Source: Kocuria palustris (lineage in GTDB: Bacteria; Actinomycetota; Actinomycetes; Actinomycetales; Micrococcaceae). Taken from it: a DNA stretch of 64,000 bases. The stretch is from assembly GCF_007666205.1 (NCBI RefSeq), contig NZ_VDOR01000003.1, positions 70,097 to 134,096 on the forward strand, in the 5' to 3' direction. How positions within the stretch are numbered: the first letter of the stretch is position 1; each line of letters begins with the position of its first letter. Under the pieces are notes generated by a model. That model had not been told where the DNA came from, did no database searches, and worked only from the letters and a program-made list of their open reading frames with translations. The translations under genes were made by a program, and so were the position numbers. Positions 54,974 through 64,000 of the stretch are shown here, piece after piece.

Positions 54974-55102
54974 GATCACTCCTTCTCGGCGGCGAGGCAT
55001 CGCCGCTTGTGCGGGGGCGGCCGCCCCGGGACCGGACGCGGCCATCGGGTCCAACCTATGACGCGCGCGCCGCGAGGATCGGAGCGTCCGCTGACAGCGT
55101 GA

Positions 55103-55131
55103 CGGTGCGTGTCGACTCCGCGAACGCACCG
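55103..55131 (-). terminator. Possible clpX terminator
   Basis: CGGTGCGT (55103-55110) pairs with ACGCACCG (55124-55131) around a 13-base loop, 19 bases beyond the clpX stop codon. Confidence 0.45.
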
Positions 55132-55149
55132 GGGCGGAGAGGATGCCGC

Positions 55150-56436
<1,287 letters not shown>

Positions 56437-56604
56437 GATGCTCTCCTTCTGCAGGCGGCTGCCGCGCCCGGGATGCGGGCGTGCGGGGACGAGCGCCGGT
56501 CGGCGCTGACGGGACCACGATACGCGAGGGGTCACGGGGGCCCAACACGATGACCGTCCATGGGGTGTCGGCGATCGGGGTCGAGGGACGGGCCGCGGGG
56601 ACGG

Positions 56605-56641
56605 CGAAGGGGCGATGCGCTCGCGGCGCATCGCCCCTTCG
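56605..56641 (-). terminator. clpP2 terminator hairpin
   Basis: A perfect 16-base stem (56605-56620 / 56626-56641) with a five-base TCGCG loop, 40 bases beyond the clpP2 stop and 170 bases before the clpX start. It suggests clpX has its own promoter in 56437-56604. Confidence 0.75.
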
Positions 56642-56681
56642 TGCGGATGGCTGTCTCAGCGGGCTGCGGGAGCCCGACCGG

Positions 56682-57377
56682 TCACGGGGTGACGGTCTTG
56701 GGCTTGACGGCCTTGCGGGAGTCGAGGACGTGGTCGACGATCCCGTACTCCTTGGCCTCGGCGGCGGTCAGGATCTTGTCGCGCTCGATGTCGCGGTTGA
56801 CCTGCTCGGAGGTCTTGCCCGTGTGCAGCGCCATGGTGTCCTCGAGCCACGAGCGCATGCGCATGATCTCGTTGGCCTGGATCTCGATGTCCGAGGCCTG
56901 TCCGCCGCCCTGGCCCTGCATGGCCGGCTGGTGGATCAGCACGCGCGCATTCGGCAGCGCCAGGCGCTTGCCCGGGGTGCCGGCGGCGAGCAGGACCGAG
57001 GCGGCCGAGGCGGCCTGGCCCAGGCACACGGTCTGGATCTCCGGGCGGATGAACTGCATCGTGTCGTAGATGGCCGTCATGGCGGTGAACGAGCCGCCCG
57101 GGGAGTTGATGTACATGGTGATGTCGCGGTCCGAGTCCTGGGCCTCGAGCACCAGCAGCTGCGCCATGACGTCGTCCGCGGAGGCGTCGTCGACCTGGAC
57201 GCCCAGGAAGACGATGCGGTCCTCGAACAGCTTGGTGTACGGGTTCTGACGGCGGTAGCCGTAAGGGGTCCGCTCCTCGAAGTCCGGCAGGACGTAGCGG
57301 GAGGAGGGCAGGTGGGACGCGGTGGAGCCGGCGCCGTAGGCGGCGGCCTGTGCGTGGGGGCTGTGCATGGAAGTCAT
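56682..57377 (-). CDS. clpP2: ATP-dependent Clp protease proteolytic subunit ClpP2
   Basis: 231 residues from the ATG at 57377 (GAAGGA seven bases upstream); a second ATG three codons later is possible. The catalytic serine lies in [15 protein letters not shown] near residue 123, the histidine in [24 protein letters not shown] near 148 (core IHQPAMQ), and the aspartate in [18 protein letters not shown] near 198. The extended N-terminus and [23 protein letters not shown] are typical of the ClpP2 paralogue. It assembles with ClpP1 into a mixed barrel. Confidence 0.96.
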   Translation of the reverse strand: MTSMHSPHAQAAAYGAGSTASHLPSSRYVLPDFEERTPYGYRRQNPYTKLFEDRIVFLGVQVDDASADDVMAQLLVLEAQDSDRDITMYINSPGGSFTAMTAIYDTMQFIRPEIQTVCLGQAASAASVLLAAGTPGKRLALPNARVLIHQPAMQGQGGGQASDIEIQANEIMRMRSWLEDTMALHTGKTSEQVNRDIERDKILTAAEAKEYGIVDHVLDSRKAVKPKTVTP

Positions 57378-57418
57378 CCTCGGTTCCTTCGGAGAGTCTG
57401 CTGCGATCCGGTGCGGGC

Positions 57419-58048
57419 TCAGGACTCGGAGTCCTTCATGGTGCCGCCGCCTCCCGAGACGCCCGAGGCGTTCGAGGCGATGTGGTCGAAGAAGCCGTAC
57501 TCGAGCGCGCGCTCCGCGGTGAACCAGTTGTCGCGGTCGTTGTCCTCGAGGATCTTCTCGACCGACTGCCCGGTCTGCTCGGCGGTCAGCTCCGCCAGGC
57601 GCTGCTTCATGTCCATGATCAGCTCGGCCTGGGTGCGCACGTCCGAGGCGGTGCCGCCCATGCCGCCCGAGGGCTGGTGCATGAGGATGCGCGTGTTCGG
57701 GGTCGCGTAGCGCTTGCCGGGCGTTCCCGACGAGAGCAGGAACTGCCCCATGGACGCGGCCAGGCCGGTGGCCACGGTCACGACGTCGTTCGGGATCAGC
57801 TGCATCGTGTCGTAGATGGACATCCCGGCGGTGACCGAGCCGCCCGGGGAGTTGATGTAGAGGTAGATGTCCGCCTCCGGGTCCTCCGCGGAGAGCAGGA
57901 GCATCTGGGAGCAGATCAGGTTCGCATTGCGGTCCTCGACCTGCGCGCCGAGCCAGATGATGCGCTCGCGGAGCAGGCGGTTGTAGACGTAGTCGTCCTG
58001 GCCCATGGGCCCGGGCGTGGTCTCCATTCGCGGCTGCGACGAAGTCAT
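57419..58048 (-). CDS. clpP1: ATP-dependent Clp protease proteolytic subunit ClpP1
   Basis: 209 residues from the ATG at 58048, with GAGGAC at suitable spacing; the ATG at 58093 would add 15 residues and lies close to a possible promoter. The catalytic triad is Ser in [15 protein letters not shown] near 94, His in [14 protein letters not shown] near 119 and Asp in [20 protein letters not shown] near 170. It is followed 41 bases later by clpP2 on the same strand, the usual actinobacterial pair. Confidence 0.96.
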   Translation of the reverse strand: MTSSQPRMETTPGPMGQDDYVYNRLLRERIIWLGAQVEDRNANLICSQMLLLSAEDPEADIYLYINSPGGSVTAGMSIYDTMQLIPNDVVTVATGLAASMGQFLLSSGTPGKRYATPNTRILMHQPSGGMGGTASDVRTQAELIMDMKQRLAELTAEQTGQSVEKILEDNDRDNWFTAERALEYGFFDHIASNASGVSGGGGTMKDSES

Positions 58049-58089
58049 GGGTGCGTCCTCTTCTCGGGGGTCGTTCTGCATCGCCTCCG

Positions 58090-58147
58090 ACACTAATCCG
58101 GCGGCGGGCCGCCGCGGGGAGCTCGGCGGCGGTGTTCGCTGTTGGCT
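58090..58147 (-). promoter_or_regulatory. clpP1P2 promoter region with a ClgR-like box
   Basis: Minus-strand TAGTGT (58090-58095) is a -10-like hexamer. Further out, GTTCGC-N5-GCT (58134-58147, written on the plus strand) differs by one base from the GTTCGC-N5-GCG box I recall for ClgR, the usual activator of clpP1P2 in actinobacteria. It lies about 90 bases before the start codon. No ClgR gene is in the window. Confidence 0.4.
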
Positions 58148-58224
58148 GTCCCGCCCGGGCAGGGCCGCCCGCTCGGCCCGGACGGGCCGCGATCGCGGCC
58201 TGCCGCCGCGCCCGAGGACGACGA

Positions 58225-58258
58225 CGGCGCCCCGTCCGATCGCTCGGGCGGGGCGCCG
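58225..58258 (-). terminator. tig terminator hairpin
   Basis: 15-base arms (58225-58239 and 58244-58258) with one wobble pair and a four-base loop, about 50 bases past the tig stop. Confidence 0.75.
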
Positions 58259-58308
58259 ACGGCCCGGCTGGCGGCCCCCTCGGTCAGGGGCGCGGCGCCG
58301 GGATCAGA

Positions 58309-59682
58309 TCACTTGGCGTCGTCCGGCTCGACGATCTCGTCGGCCTCGACGGCGGCCTCGGAGGCGGCGGCCTCCGAGCTCTCCTCCGCGGAGGCGTTCG
58401 CCGGGGTCACGAAGTCGGTCAGGTCGACGGGCTTGCCGTCGGAGTCCGAGACGGTCGCGTACTCCAGGACCTTCGCCAGGGCCTTGCGGCGGCGGACCTC
58501 GCCGACCATCATGCCGGCCTGGCCGGAGCCGTCGAGCATCTGGGCGAACTGGTTCGGGTCCATGCCGTACTGCTGCGAGGTCGTCACGATGTAGTCGATC
58601 AGCTCGGACTGCTCGACGCCGATCTCCTCGGCGTCGGCGACCGCGTCCAGGATGATCTCGTTGCGGAACGCCGCGCGGGCGTTGTCGCGGACCTCCTCGC
58701 GGTGCTCCGGGGTGTCGTGCCCGGCCTCCGCGTTCGGGTTGTTGAAGTGCTGCTCGAGCTGGTCCTCGATGACCGAGTCCGGGACCTCGATCTCGACCAG
58801 CTCGACGAGCCTGTCCAGGACCTTGTCGCGGGCCTCGATGCCCTGCTCGACGACCACGGAGTCGGCGGCCTGCTTCTTCAGGTCGGCGCGCAGCTCCTCG
58901 ATGGTGTCGAACTCGGAGGCCATCTGGGCGAAGTCGTCGTCGGCCTCGGGCAGCTCGCGCTCCTTGACGGCCGTGACCTTGACCTTGACGGTCGCGTCCT
59001 GGCCCGAGTGCTCGCCGCCGGCCAGCTTGGTCTCGAAGGTCGCGTCCTCGTCGGCGGACAGGCCGGTGATGGCCTCGTCCATGCCCTCGAGCATGTTGCC
59101 GGAGCCGATCTGGTACGAGAGGTCGTTCGCGGCGTCGACCTCCTCGTCGTCGATGAGGGCCTGGAGGTCCAGGGTCACGAAGTCGCCGTCGGCGGCCGGG
59201 CGGTCGATGGTCTTGAGCGTGCCGAAGCGGCCGCGCAGCTCGTCGAGGGCCTCGGTCTCGTCGGCGTCCTCGGCATCGCGCGCCTCGACCTCGACGGTCA
59301 GGCCCTTGTACTCGGGCAGCTCGATCTCCGGGCGCACGGTGACCTCGACGGTCGCCTTGACGTCGGCCTCGCGGGACTCGGAGGTGGGCTGCTGGGTGAG
59401 CTCGAGCTTGGGCTGCGCGATCGGGGTGAGCTCGTTCTCGGCCAGCGCCTGCTGGAAGAACGCGTCCATGGCCTCGTTGATCGAGTTCTCGACGACGAAG
59501 TCGTAGCCCACGCGCTGCTCGATCAGCTTCGCGGGGACCTTGCCCTTGCGGAAGCCCGGCACCTGGATCTGGTCAGCCAGGGACTTGTAGGTGCGGTCGA
59601 GGTACGGCTTGAGCTCCGCGAAGGGGATCTCCAGCTCGATCTTGGCCTGGGTGGGGCTGACTTTCTCGACGGTGCTCTGCAC
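58309..59682 (-). CDS. tig: Trigger factor
   Basis: 457 residues from the GTG at 59682, with GAGGAG ten bases upstream; the longer frame has no support and reads through a tRNA gene. The N-terminal ribosome-binding loop [17 protein letters not shown] near residue 42 is the diagnostic signature. The FKBP-type middle domain (about 155-235) and helical C-terminal chaperone arms follow, ending in an acidic Ala/Glu tail ([19 protein letters not shown]). It catches nascent chains at the ribosome exit. Position just before clpP1P2 is standard in bacteria. A terminator follows it. Confidence 0.96.
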   Translation of the reverse strand: MQSTVEKVSPTQAKIELEIPFAELKPYLDRTYKSLADQIQVPGFRKGKVPAKLIEQRVGYDFVVENSINEAMDAFFQQALAENELTPIAQPKLELTQQPTSESREADVKATVEVTVRPEIELPEYKGLTVEVEARDAEDADETEALDELRGRFGTLKTIDRPAADGDFVTLDLQALIDDEEVDAANDLSYQIGSGNMLEGMDEAITGLSADEDATFETKLAGGEHSGQDATVKVKVTAVKERELPEADDDFAQMASEFDTIEELRADLKKQAADSVVVEQGIEARDKVLDRLVELVEIEVPDSVIEDQLEQHFNNPNAEAGHDTPEHREEVRDNARAAFRNEIILDAVADAEEIGVEQSELIDYIVTTSQQYGMDPNQFAQMLDGSGQAGMMVGEVRRRKALAKVLEYATVSDSDGKPVDLTDFVTPANASAEESSEAAASEAAVEADEIVEPDDAK

Positions 59683-59816
59683 TGGCGATGCACTCCTCAG
59701 TGGATTCGGATCGGTGATGATGCGTCTGCTGCTTGCCCTGGGCCCGTCGCCGGACCGCGGGCACGGACGGCGTCCTCGCCGGGCCCGCGCGGAACGCGCG
59801 AAGACGGGGACAGGCG

Positions 59817-59889
59817 TCGGGGTGACAGGACTCGAACCTGCGATCTCCTGCTCCCAAAGCAGGCGCGCTAGCCACTGCGCTACACCCCG
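59817..59889 (-). tRNA. tRNA-Pro (UGG)
   Basis: On the minus strand the acceptor arm CGGGGTG pairs with CACCCCG and is followed by discriminator A. The anticodon stem CCTGC/GCAGG encloses TTTGGGA, giving anticodon TGG. The T arm GCAGG-TTCGAGT-CCTGT is regular. No CCA is encoded. It lies 134 bases upstream of tig on the same strand. Confidence 0.92.
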
Positions 59890-60048
59890 TGGGCGACCGG
59901 CGCCGCGCATGGGGAAGCTCCCTCGTCGGAGCCGGGGGCACATGCTGCGGGCCCGCTGACCGTCCGCGGCGCCCGTGCCTGGGCACGGACATCACACGAG
60001 TCTAGCCGCACGCGCCGACGCGCCGCACCCGAGCACGCGCGGGCCGGT

Positions 60049-60077
60049 TTGCCGGGGCAGAGCGGGTGGGGTAGTTT
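60049..60077 (+). promoter_or_regulatory. tRNA-Gly promoter
   Basis: TTGCCG (60049-60054) and TAGTTT (60072-60077) are 17 bases apart, predicting a start near 60084, 34 bases before the mature tRNA. A small hairpin (60091-60098/60102-60109) sits in the leader. Confidence 0.6.
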
Positions 60078-60117
60078 CGTCGACGCCCGCGCTCCCCGGA
60101 TCGGGGAGCGCATGCGC

Positions 60118-60188
60118 GGGGATGTAGCTCAATGGTAGAGCCTCTGTCTTCCAAACAGATTACGCGGGTTCGATTCCCGTCATCCCCT
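60118..60188 (+). tRNA. tRNA-Gly (UCC)
   Basis: The acceptor GGGGATG pairs with CATCCCC, with discriminator T. The D arm is AGCTCAATGGTAGAGC, the anticodon stem CTGT/ACAG encloses CTTCCAA (anticodon TCC), and the T arm is GCGGG-TTCGATT-CCCGT. CCA is not encoded (CC follows). It stands alone, 228 bases from the divergent tRNA-Pro. Confidence 0.93.
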
Positions 60189-60201
60189 CCGCGAGGCGGT
60201 T

Positions 60202-60237
60202 CGAGGGCCCGGCGATCCGATGATCGCCGGGCCCTCG
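60202..60237. terminator. Terminator between tRNA-Gly and nei
   Basis: A perfect 16-base stem (60202-60217 / 60222-60237) with a CGAT loop between the tRNA and the convergent nei stop (60244); it can serve both directions. Confidence 0.8.
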
Positions 60238-60243
60238 CCGTGC

Positions 60244-61173
60244 TCACGCCGCGAGCGGCTGGCAGCTCGGGCACCAGAACAGCGCACGGCCCGCCAGGTC
60301 CTGGCGCTGCACGGCGGTCCCGCAGCGTCGGCAGGGCTGACCGGCCCGGCCGTACACGTAGTTCGCATGGTCGGGCCAGACCTCGACCTCGTCGATGCCG
60401 GGCCGGTCCTGCGGGTCGGTCGTCACGATCCGGCCCAGCCGCACGCCGGTGCGCATGAGTGCGGCGTTCTCGGACCACAGCGCCTCGAGCAGCTCCCGCG
60501 GGGCCGAGGCGCCGGGCAGGAACGGATCCGTGCCCTGCCGGAACAGCGACTCCGCGCGGAAGATGTTGCCCACTCCGGCGATCACCGTCTGCTCCATGAG
60601 CAGCACCCCTATCGGCCGCCGGCTCCTGGCGGCGCGCTCGAGGAAGACCTCCGGGTCGGCGTCGGGATCCAGCGGGTCCGGTCCGAGCCGGGCCTCCGCG
60701 GCGGCGGCCTCCTCGGGCGTCTCCGCCGTGCAGAGGGCGGGCCCGCGCAGATCCGCCCAGCCGTGGTCGCCGGCCAGCCGCACGCGCACGGCGCCCACGG
60801 GCTCATCGGGGATGACCCGGCCGTCGTCGTCGGGCCGGACCGCCTGGAGGGAGTCCTCGGTCTCGCGCTCCCCCACCCGCCGCGGCGCGCCGATGCTGGA
60901 GGCCGCGGAGAACTCGGCGTCGCCGGCGAAGCTCCAGGCGCCGTAGATGCCCAGGTGCGAGCGCAGCACGAGGACGTCGTCGGGATCCTCCGCGGCAGTC
61001 AGCTCCAGGAGCAGCTGCTTGCCGTGGGCCCGGGAGCGGCCGAGACGACGGCCGTCGAGCATCGCGGCGCCGTCGGAGAACCGGCCCTGCGGACTGGACA
61101 CGGACAGGATCTGCCCGCCGAAGACGTCCCCGAGCTGCGCGGCCAGCCGGTGGACGGAATGCCCCTCGGGCAC
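60244..61173 (-). CDS. nei: Fpg/Nei-family DNA glycosylase
   Basis: 309 residues from a GTG at 61173, so the mature protein begins Pro-Glu-Gly (PEGHSVHRLA), the catalytic N-terminal proline and glutamate of the family. The lysine loop is SRAHGKQLLLEL near residue 48, the helix-two-turn-helix is EQTVIAGVGNIFRAESLF near 205, and the C-terminal zinc finger has four cysteines (CRRC ... CPSC) near 280-304. PEGHS rather than PELPE points to the endonuclease VIII (Nei) side. It starts four bases after rpiB and is probably cotranscribed with it. Confidence 0.92.
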   Translation of the reverse strand: MPEGHSVHRLAAQLGDVFGGQILSVSSPQGRFSDGAAMLDGRRLGRSRAHGKQLLLELTAAEDPDDVLVLRSHLGIYGAWSFAGDAEFSAASSIGAPRRVGERETEDSLQAVRPDDDGRVIPDEPVGAVRVRLAGDHGWADLRGPALCTAETPEEAAAAEARLGPDPLDPDADPEVFLERAARSRRPIGVLLMEQTVIAGVGNIFRAESLFRQGTDPFLPGASAPRELLEALWSENAALMRTGVRLGRIVTTDPQDRPGIDEVEVWPDHANYVYGRAGQPCRRCGTAVQRQDLAGRALFWCPSCQPLAA

Positions 61174-61177
61174 GGCC

Positions 61178-61687
61178 TCAGCCCCGGTGGGGGCGGGCGG
61201 TGACCTGATCGAGGCGCCCCGCGACCGTACCGGTGCGCTCGAACTCGCCGATCTGGGCGATGCGGCGGGAGTGGCGCTCGTCGCCGGAGAAGGGCTCGTC
61301 CAGGAACGCGAGCACGATCTCCAGGCCCTCCTCGCGCGTGTGCTGCCGCCCGCCCAGGGCGACCACCTGGGCGTCGTTGTGCTGGCGGGCCAGCTCGGCG
61401 GTCGCGATCGACCATGCGAGCGCCGCCCGGATCCCGGGGACCTTGTTGGCGGCCATCTGCTCTCCGTTGCCGGATCCGCCCAGCACGATGCCCAGGGAGT
61501 CCAGACCGGCCGCGCGGTCCTCGACCACGGCCTGCGCGGCGTGGATGCAGAAGGACGGGTAGTCGTCGAGGGGATCGTACTCCTGCGGGCCGTGGTCGAT
61601 CAGCTCGAAGCCGCGCTGCGACAGCTGCTCCACGAGGTACTGGGACAGCTCCATTCCGGCGTGGTCCGTGGCGATGTGCACGCGCAT
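61178..61687 (-). CDS. rpiB: Ribose-5-phosphate isomerase B
   Basis: 169 residues. RVHIATDHAGMELSQYLVEQL at the N-terminus holds the substrate-binding Asp/His, and YDPLDDYPSFCIHAAQAV follows. The loop GIVLGGSGNGEQMAANK near 70 lacks the catalytic cysteine of E. coli RpiB and instead has the Ser-Gly-Asn-Gly-Glu form of the mycobacterial type, in which a glutamate takes that role. It interconverts ribose-5-phosphate and ribulose-5-phosphate. It diverges from pepN across 200 bases with no other gene; AGGAG lies before its ATG. Confidence 0.94.
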   Translation of the reverse strand: MRVHIATDHAGMELSQYLVEQLSQRGFELIDHGPQEYDPLDDYPSFCIHAAQAVVEDRAAGLDSLGIVLGGSGNGEQMAANKVPGIRAALAWSIATAELARQHNDAQVVALGGRQHTREEGLEIVLAFLDEPFSGDERHSRRIAQIGEFERTGTVAGRLDQVTARPHRG

Positions 61688-61887
61688 GTGCGCTCAGCTC
61701 CTAGGGGTCTCCGACGGGCGCTCGGGCGGCGCCCCTGATGCTCGGGCCAGCCTAGTCCCCGGATCCCCCGGACAGGGCCCGTGGCATCATGGACAGAACG
61801 CCCGGACGGCCCCGCCCCCGTCAGTGCCCCAGCACCGAGACCCGTCGCCCGGCCGAGAAGGCTGACCCGTCCCGAAAGGACCCCATC

Positions 61888-64000
61888 GTGCCCGGTAAGA
61901 ACCTGACCCGCGCCGAGGCCGCGCAGCGCGCCGCCGACCTCTCGGTCCAGTCCTACGACGTCGCCCTGGATCTGACCACCGGCGAGGAGACCTTCGAGGC
62001 GCTGACCACGGTCCGCTTCACGGCGCAGGAGCCGGGCGGCTCGACGTTCATCGATGCCTTCACGGCCTCGGTCGCCTCGGTGACGCTCAACGGGAAGGAC
62101 CTGGATCCGGCCGAGGTCGCCGACGGCGTGCGCATCCGCCTGCCGGAGCTGGCCGAGCAGAACGAGCTCGTGATCGCCTCCACGATGGAGTACACCAACA
62201 CCGGCGAGGGCCTGCACCGCTTCGTGGACCCGGCCGACGGGGAGGTCTACCTGTACTCGCAGTTCGAGGTCGCCGACACCCGCCGCATGTTCCCCGTCTT
62301 CGAGCAGCCGGATCTCAAGGCGACGTTCGCGTTCACCGTGACGGCCCCGGCGCACTGGCAGGTCGTGTCGAACCAGCCCACCCCCGAGCCCGTCGTCGAC
62401 GGGGACACGGGCACCTGGGCCTTCTCCCCGACCCCGGTGCTGCCCCCGTACATCACCGCTCTCGTGGCCGGCCCGTACGAGGTCGTGCGCGACGAGCTGA
62501 CCTCCAGCGACGGCCGCACGATCCCGCTGGGCGTGTTCGCCCGGAAGTCGCTCATGGAGCACGTGGACGTCGAGGAGATGTTCCGGATCACGAAGCAGGG
62601 CTTCGCGTTCTACGAGCAGCAGTTCGCCACGCCCTACCCGTTCGAGAAGTACGACCAGCTGTACGTCCCGCAGTTCAACGCCGGGGCGATGGAGAACGCC
62701 GGGGCCGTGACGTTCGTGGAGAGCTACGTCTTCCGCTCCAGGCCCACGCAGGCACGCAAGGACCGCCGCGTCATCACGATCCTGCACGAGCTGGCCCACA
62801 TGTGGTTCGGCAACCTGGTGACGATGCGCTGGTGGAACGACCTGTGGCTCAACGAGTCCTTCGCCGAGTACGCCTCGACCCTGGCCAGTGCCCAGGCCGC
62901 GGACGTCGAGGGCGCCTGGACGATCTTCGCCTCGGGCGAGAAGTCCTGGGGCTTCGAGCAGGACCAGCTGCCCACGACGCACCCGATCAAGGCCGAGATC
63001 GCCGATCTCGAGGACGTCCTGGTCAACTTCGACGGCATCACCTACGCCAAGGGCGCCTCGGTGCTCAAGCAGCTCGTGGCCTGGGTGGGCCAGGAGGAGT
63101 TCATGGCCGGGCTGCGTACCTACTTCGACGCCCACGGCTGGGCCAACGCCGAGCTGAAGGATCTCCTGGTCGAGCTCGAGCAGGCGTCGGGCCGCGACCT
63201 GAAGGACTGGTCCCGGCGCTGGCTCGAGACCGCCGGGGTCAACACCCTGATCCCCGCGCTCGAGCGCGACGACGACGGCGTCATCACCTCGTTCGCGATC
63301 GAGCAGACCGCCCCCGAGCAGCTGCCCACCCTGCGCCCGCACCGTTTGGCGGTGGGCTTCTACGACGTCGACGACGCCACCGGCCGGCTGCAGCGCACCC
63401 ACCGCCACGAGCTCGACATCGACGGCGCACGCACCGAGGTCCCCGAGCTGATCGGCAGGGAGGCCCCCGACCTGGTCCTGGTCAACGACGACGACCTCGC
63501 CTACGCCAAGATCCGCCTGGACGAGTGCTCCCGGGACACCGCCGCCGAGCACCTCAAGGACTTCGCGGACTCCCTGCCGCGCGCTCTGGTGTGGCAGGCG
63601 GTCTGGGACGGCGTGCACGACGGCGTCACCCCGGCGCGCGCCTACGTGGACACGGTGCTGCACAACATCGGCACGGAGACCGATTCCACGACGGTGAACC
63701 TGCAGCTCAAGCAGCTGGACCTGGTGCTGGACTCCTACGTCGCCCCCGAGGCGCGGCAGGCGACCGACCGCGAGGCCGCGCAGCGGCTGTGGGAGCTGGC
63801 CGAGCAGGCCGATCCCGGATCCGACCACCAGCTCCAGTTCGTCACCTCCTTCGCCCGGCGCGCGGCCGAGGAGGACCACCTGGACCTCGTCCAGCAGCTG
63901 CGCTCCGGTCGGCGTCGGCTCGAGGGCCTCGAGATCGACGCCGAGCTGAGCTGGTCCCTGCTGATCGCCCTGGCCGCCGGCGGACGGGCCGGCGCCGAGG
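61888..64000 (+). CDS. pepN: Aminopeptidase N (M1 family), 3' end beyond the window
   Basis: The first 704 codons are present; the gene runs off the end with no stop. It starts at GTG 61888 with GAAAGGA seven bases upstream. The M1 features are complete: the N-terminal saddle domain, FNAGAMENAGAVTF near residue 255 (substrate-binding GAMEN), the zinc site HELAHMWFGN near 300 and WLNESFAEYAS near 320 with the third ligand glutamate, and a catalytic tyrosine region near 385 (DGITYAKGASVL). It removes N-terminal amino acids from peptides and should be about 850 residues in full. Its neighbour nei/rpiB pair is the usual one. Confidence 0.95.
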   Translation, partial: MPGKNLTRAEAAQRAADLSVQSYDVALDLTTGEETFEALTTVRFTAQEPGGSTFIDAFTASVASVTLNGKDLDPAEVADGVRIRLPELAEQNELVIASTMEYTNTGEGLHRFVDPADGEVYLYSQFEVADTRRMFPVFEQPDLKATFAFTVTAPAHWQVVSNQPTPEPVVDGDTGTWAFSPTPVLPPYITALVAGPYEVVRDELTSSDGRTIPLGVFARKSLMEHVDVEEMFRITKQGFAFYEQQFATPYPFEKYDQLYVPQFNAGAMENAGAVTFVESYVFRSRPTQARKDRRVITILHELAHMWFGNLVTMRWWNDLWLNESFAEYASTLASAQAADVEGAWTIFASGEKSWGFEQDQLPTTHPIKAEIADLEDVLVNFDGITYAKGASVLKQLVAWVGQEEFMAGLRTYFDAHGWANAELKDLLVELEQASGRDLKDWSRRWLETAGVNTLIPALERDDDGVITSFAIEQTAPEQLPTLRPHRLAVGFYDVDDATGRLQRTHRHELDIDGARTEVPELIGREAPDLVLVNDDDLAYAKIRLDECSRDTAAEHLKDFADSLPRALVWQAVWDGVHDGVTPARAYVDTVLHNIGTETDSTTVNLQLKQLDLVLDSYVAPEARQATDREAAQRLWELAEQADPGSDHQLQFVTSFARRAAEEDHLDLVQQLRSGRRRLEGLEIDAELSWSLLIALAAGGRAGAE

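Noticed and set aside
61600-63879. A 759-codon minus-strand frame opposite pepN
   Set aside because: Antisense shadow; pepN has the GAMEN and HExxH motifs in the plus frame.

Overview
The window is a 64 kb piece of a very GC-rich actinobacterial chromosome, probably a Micrococcales/Micrococcaceae-type organism. The evidence is the gene content and order: ndk, DUF4233, folC and ileS near one end; clpX, clpP2, clpP1, tig, nei, rpiB and pepN at the other; paired ClpPs; a translational-type T-box in front of ileS; and an Rv2466c-like thioredoxin-fold enzyme. The order resembles the ndk-to-pepN block I remember from Mycobacterium. No genus is claimed. There are two tRNA genes (Pro-UGG, Gly-UCC), no rRNA, no CRISPR array and no recognisable insertion sequence.

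Layout. (1) 174-2661: an acyl-CoA synthetase and a short-chain dehydrogenase transcribed leftward from a good promoter. (2) 2830-3243: ndk with a terminator. (3) 3338-33354: an accessory block of about 30 kb lying between ndk and DUF4233-folC. It holds a choline/carnitine acyltransferase and a surface-polysaccharide locus. (4) 33401-38683: DUF4233, folC and ileS, with the ileS T-box leader at 38684-38985. (5) 39118-41727: purU, a small membrane peptide, an SDR and a DUF488 protein. (6) 41895-51386: one leftward urease cluster, ureA-B-C-E-F-G-D, followed by a urea transporter and a FecCD-type ABC importer. (7) 51605 to the end: valS, a DsbA-like protein, clpX, clpP2, clpP1, tig, the tRNAs, nei, rpiB and the first 704 codons of pepN.

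The polysaccharide locus is nearly complete. Priming is by a polyprenyl-phosphate hexose-1-phosphate transferase (31801). dTDP-rhamnose is made by rfbA, rfbB and a fused rmlCD. A nonulosonic (sialic-like) acid branch is represented by a CBS-NeuB-SAF-TIM enzyme, a CMP-sugar synthetase and a candidate transferase. Nine recognisable glycosyltransferases, a Wzy-like polymerase, an ABC flippase/exporter, a Wzz/BY-kinase, a low-molecular-weight phosphatase and an acyltransferase-3 membrane protein complete it. Two large runs, 9083-16154 (+) and 27866-16167 (-), are tightly coupled by ATGA/GTGA overlaps and meet tail to tail.

The most unusual element is split across the two ends of this locus: an NTP_transf_5 nucleotidyltransferase and a free PqqD-like protein at the end of the rightward operon (14968-16154), and an HPr-kinase-like P-loop protein carrying its own C-terminal PqqD-like domain beside the BY-kinase (29761). 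No RiPP precursor or radical-SAM enzyme is visible. The set looks like an actinobacterial relative of the poorly understood 'HPr-rel-A' modules of exopolysaccharide loci.

Three genes (neuB-like, a nonulosonate-transferase candidate, and the urea transporter) are each broken by what looks like one extra base in a run of 5-6 C. That shared signature suggests base-calling errors at least as strongly as real decay or phase variation.
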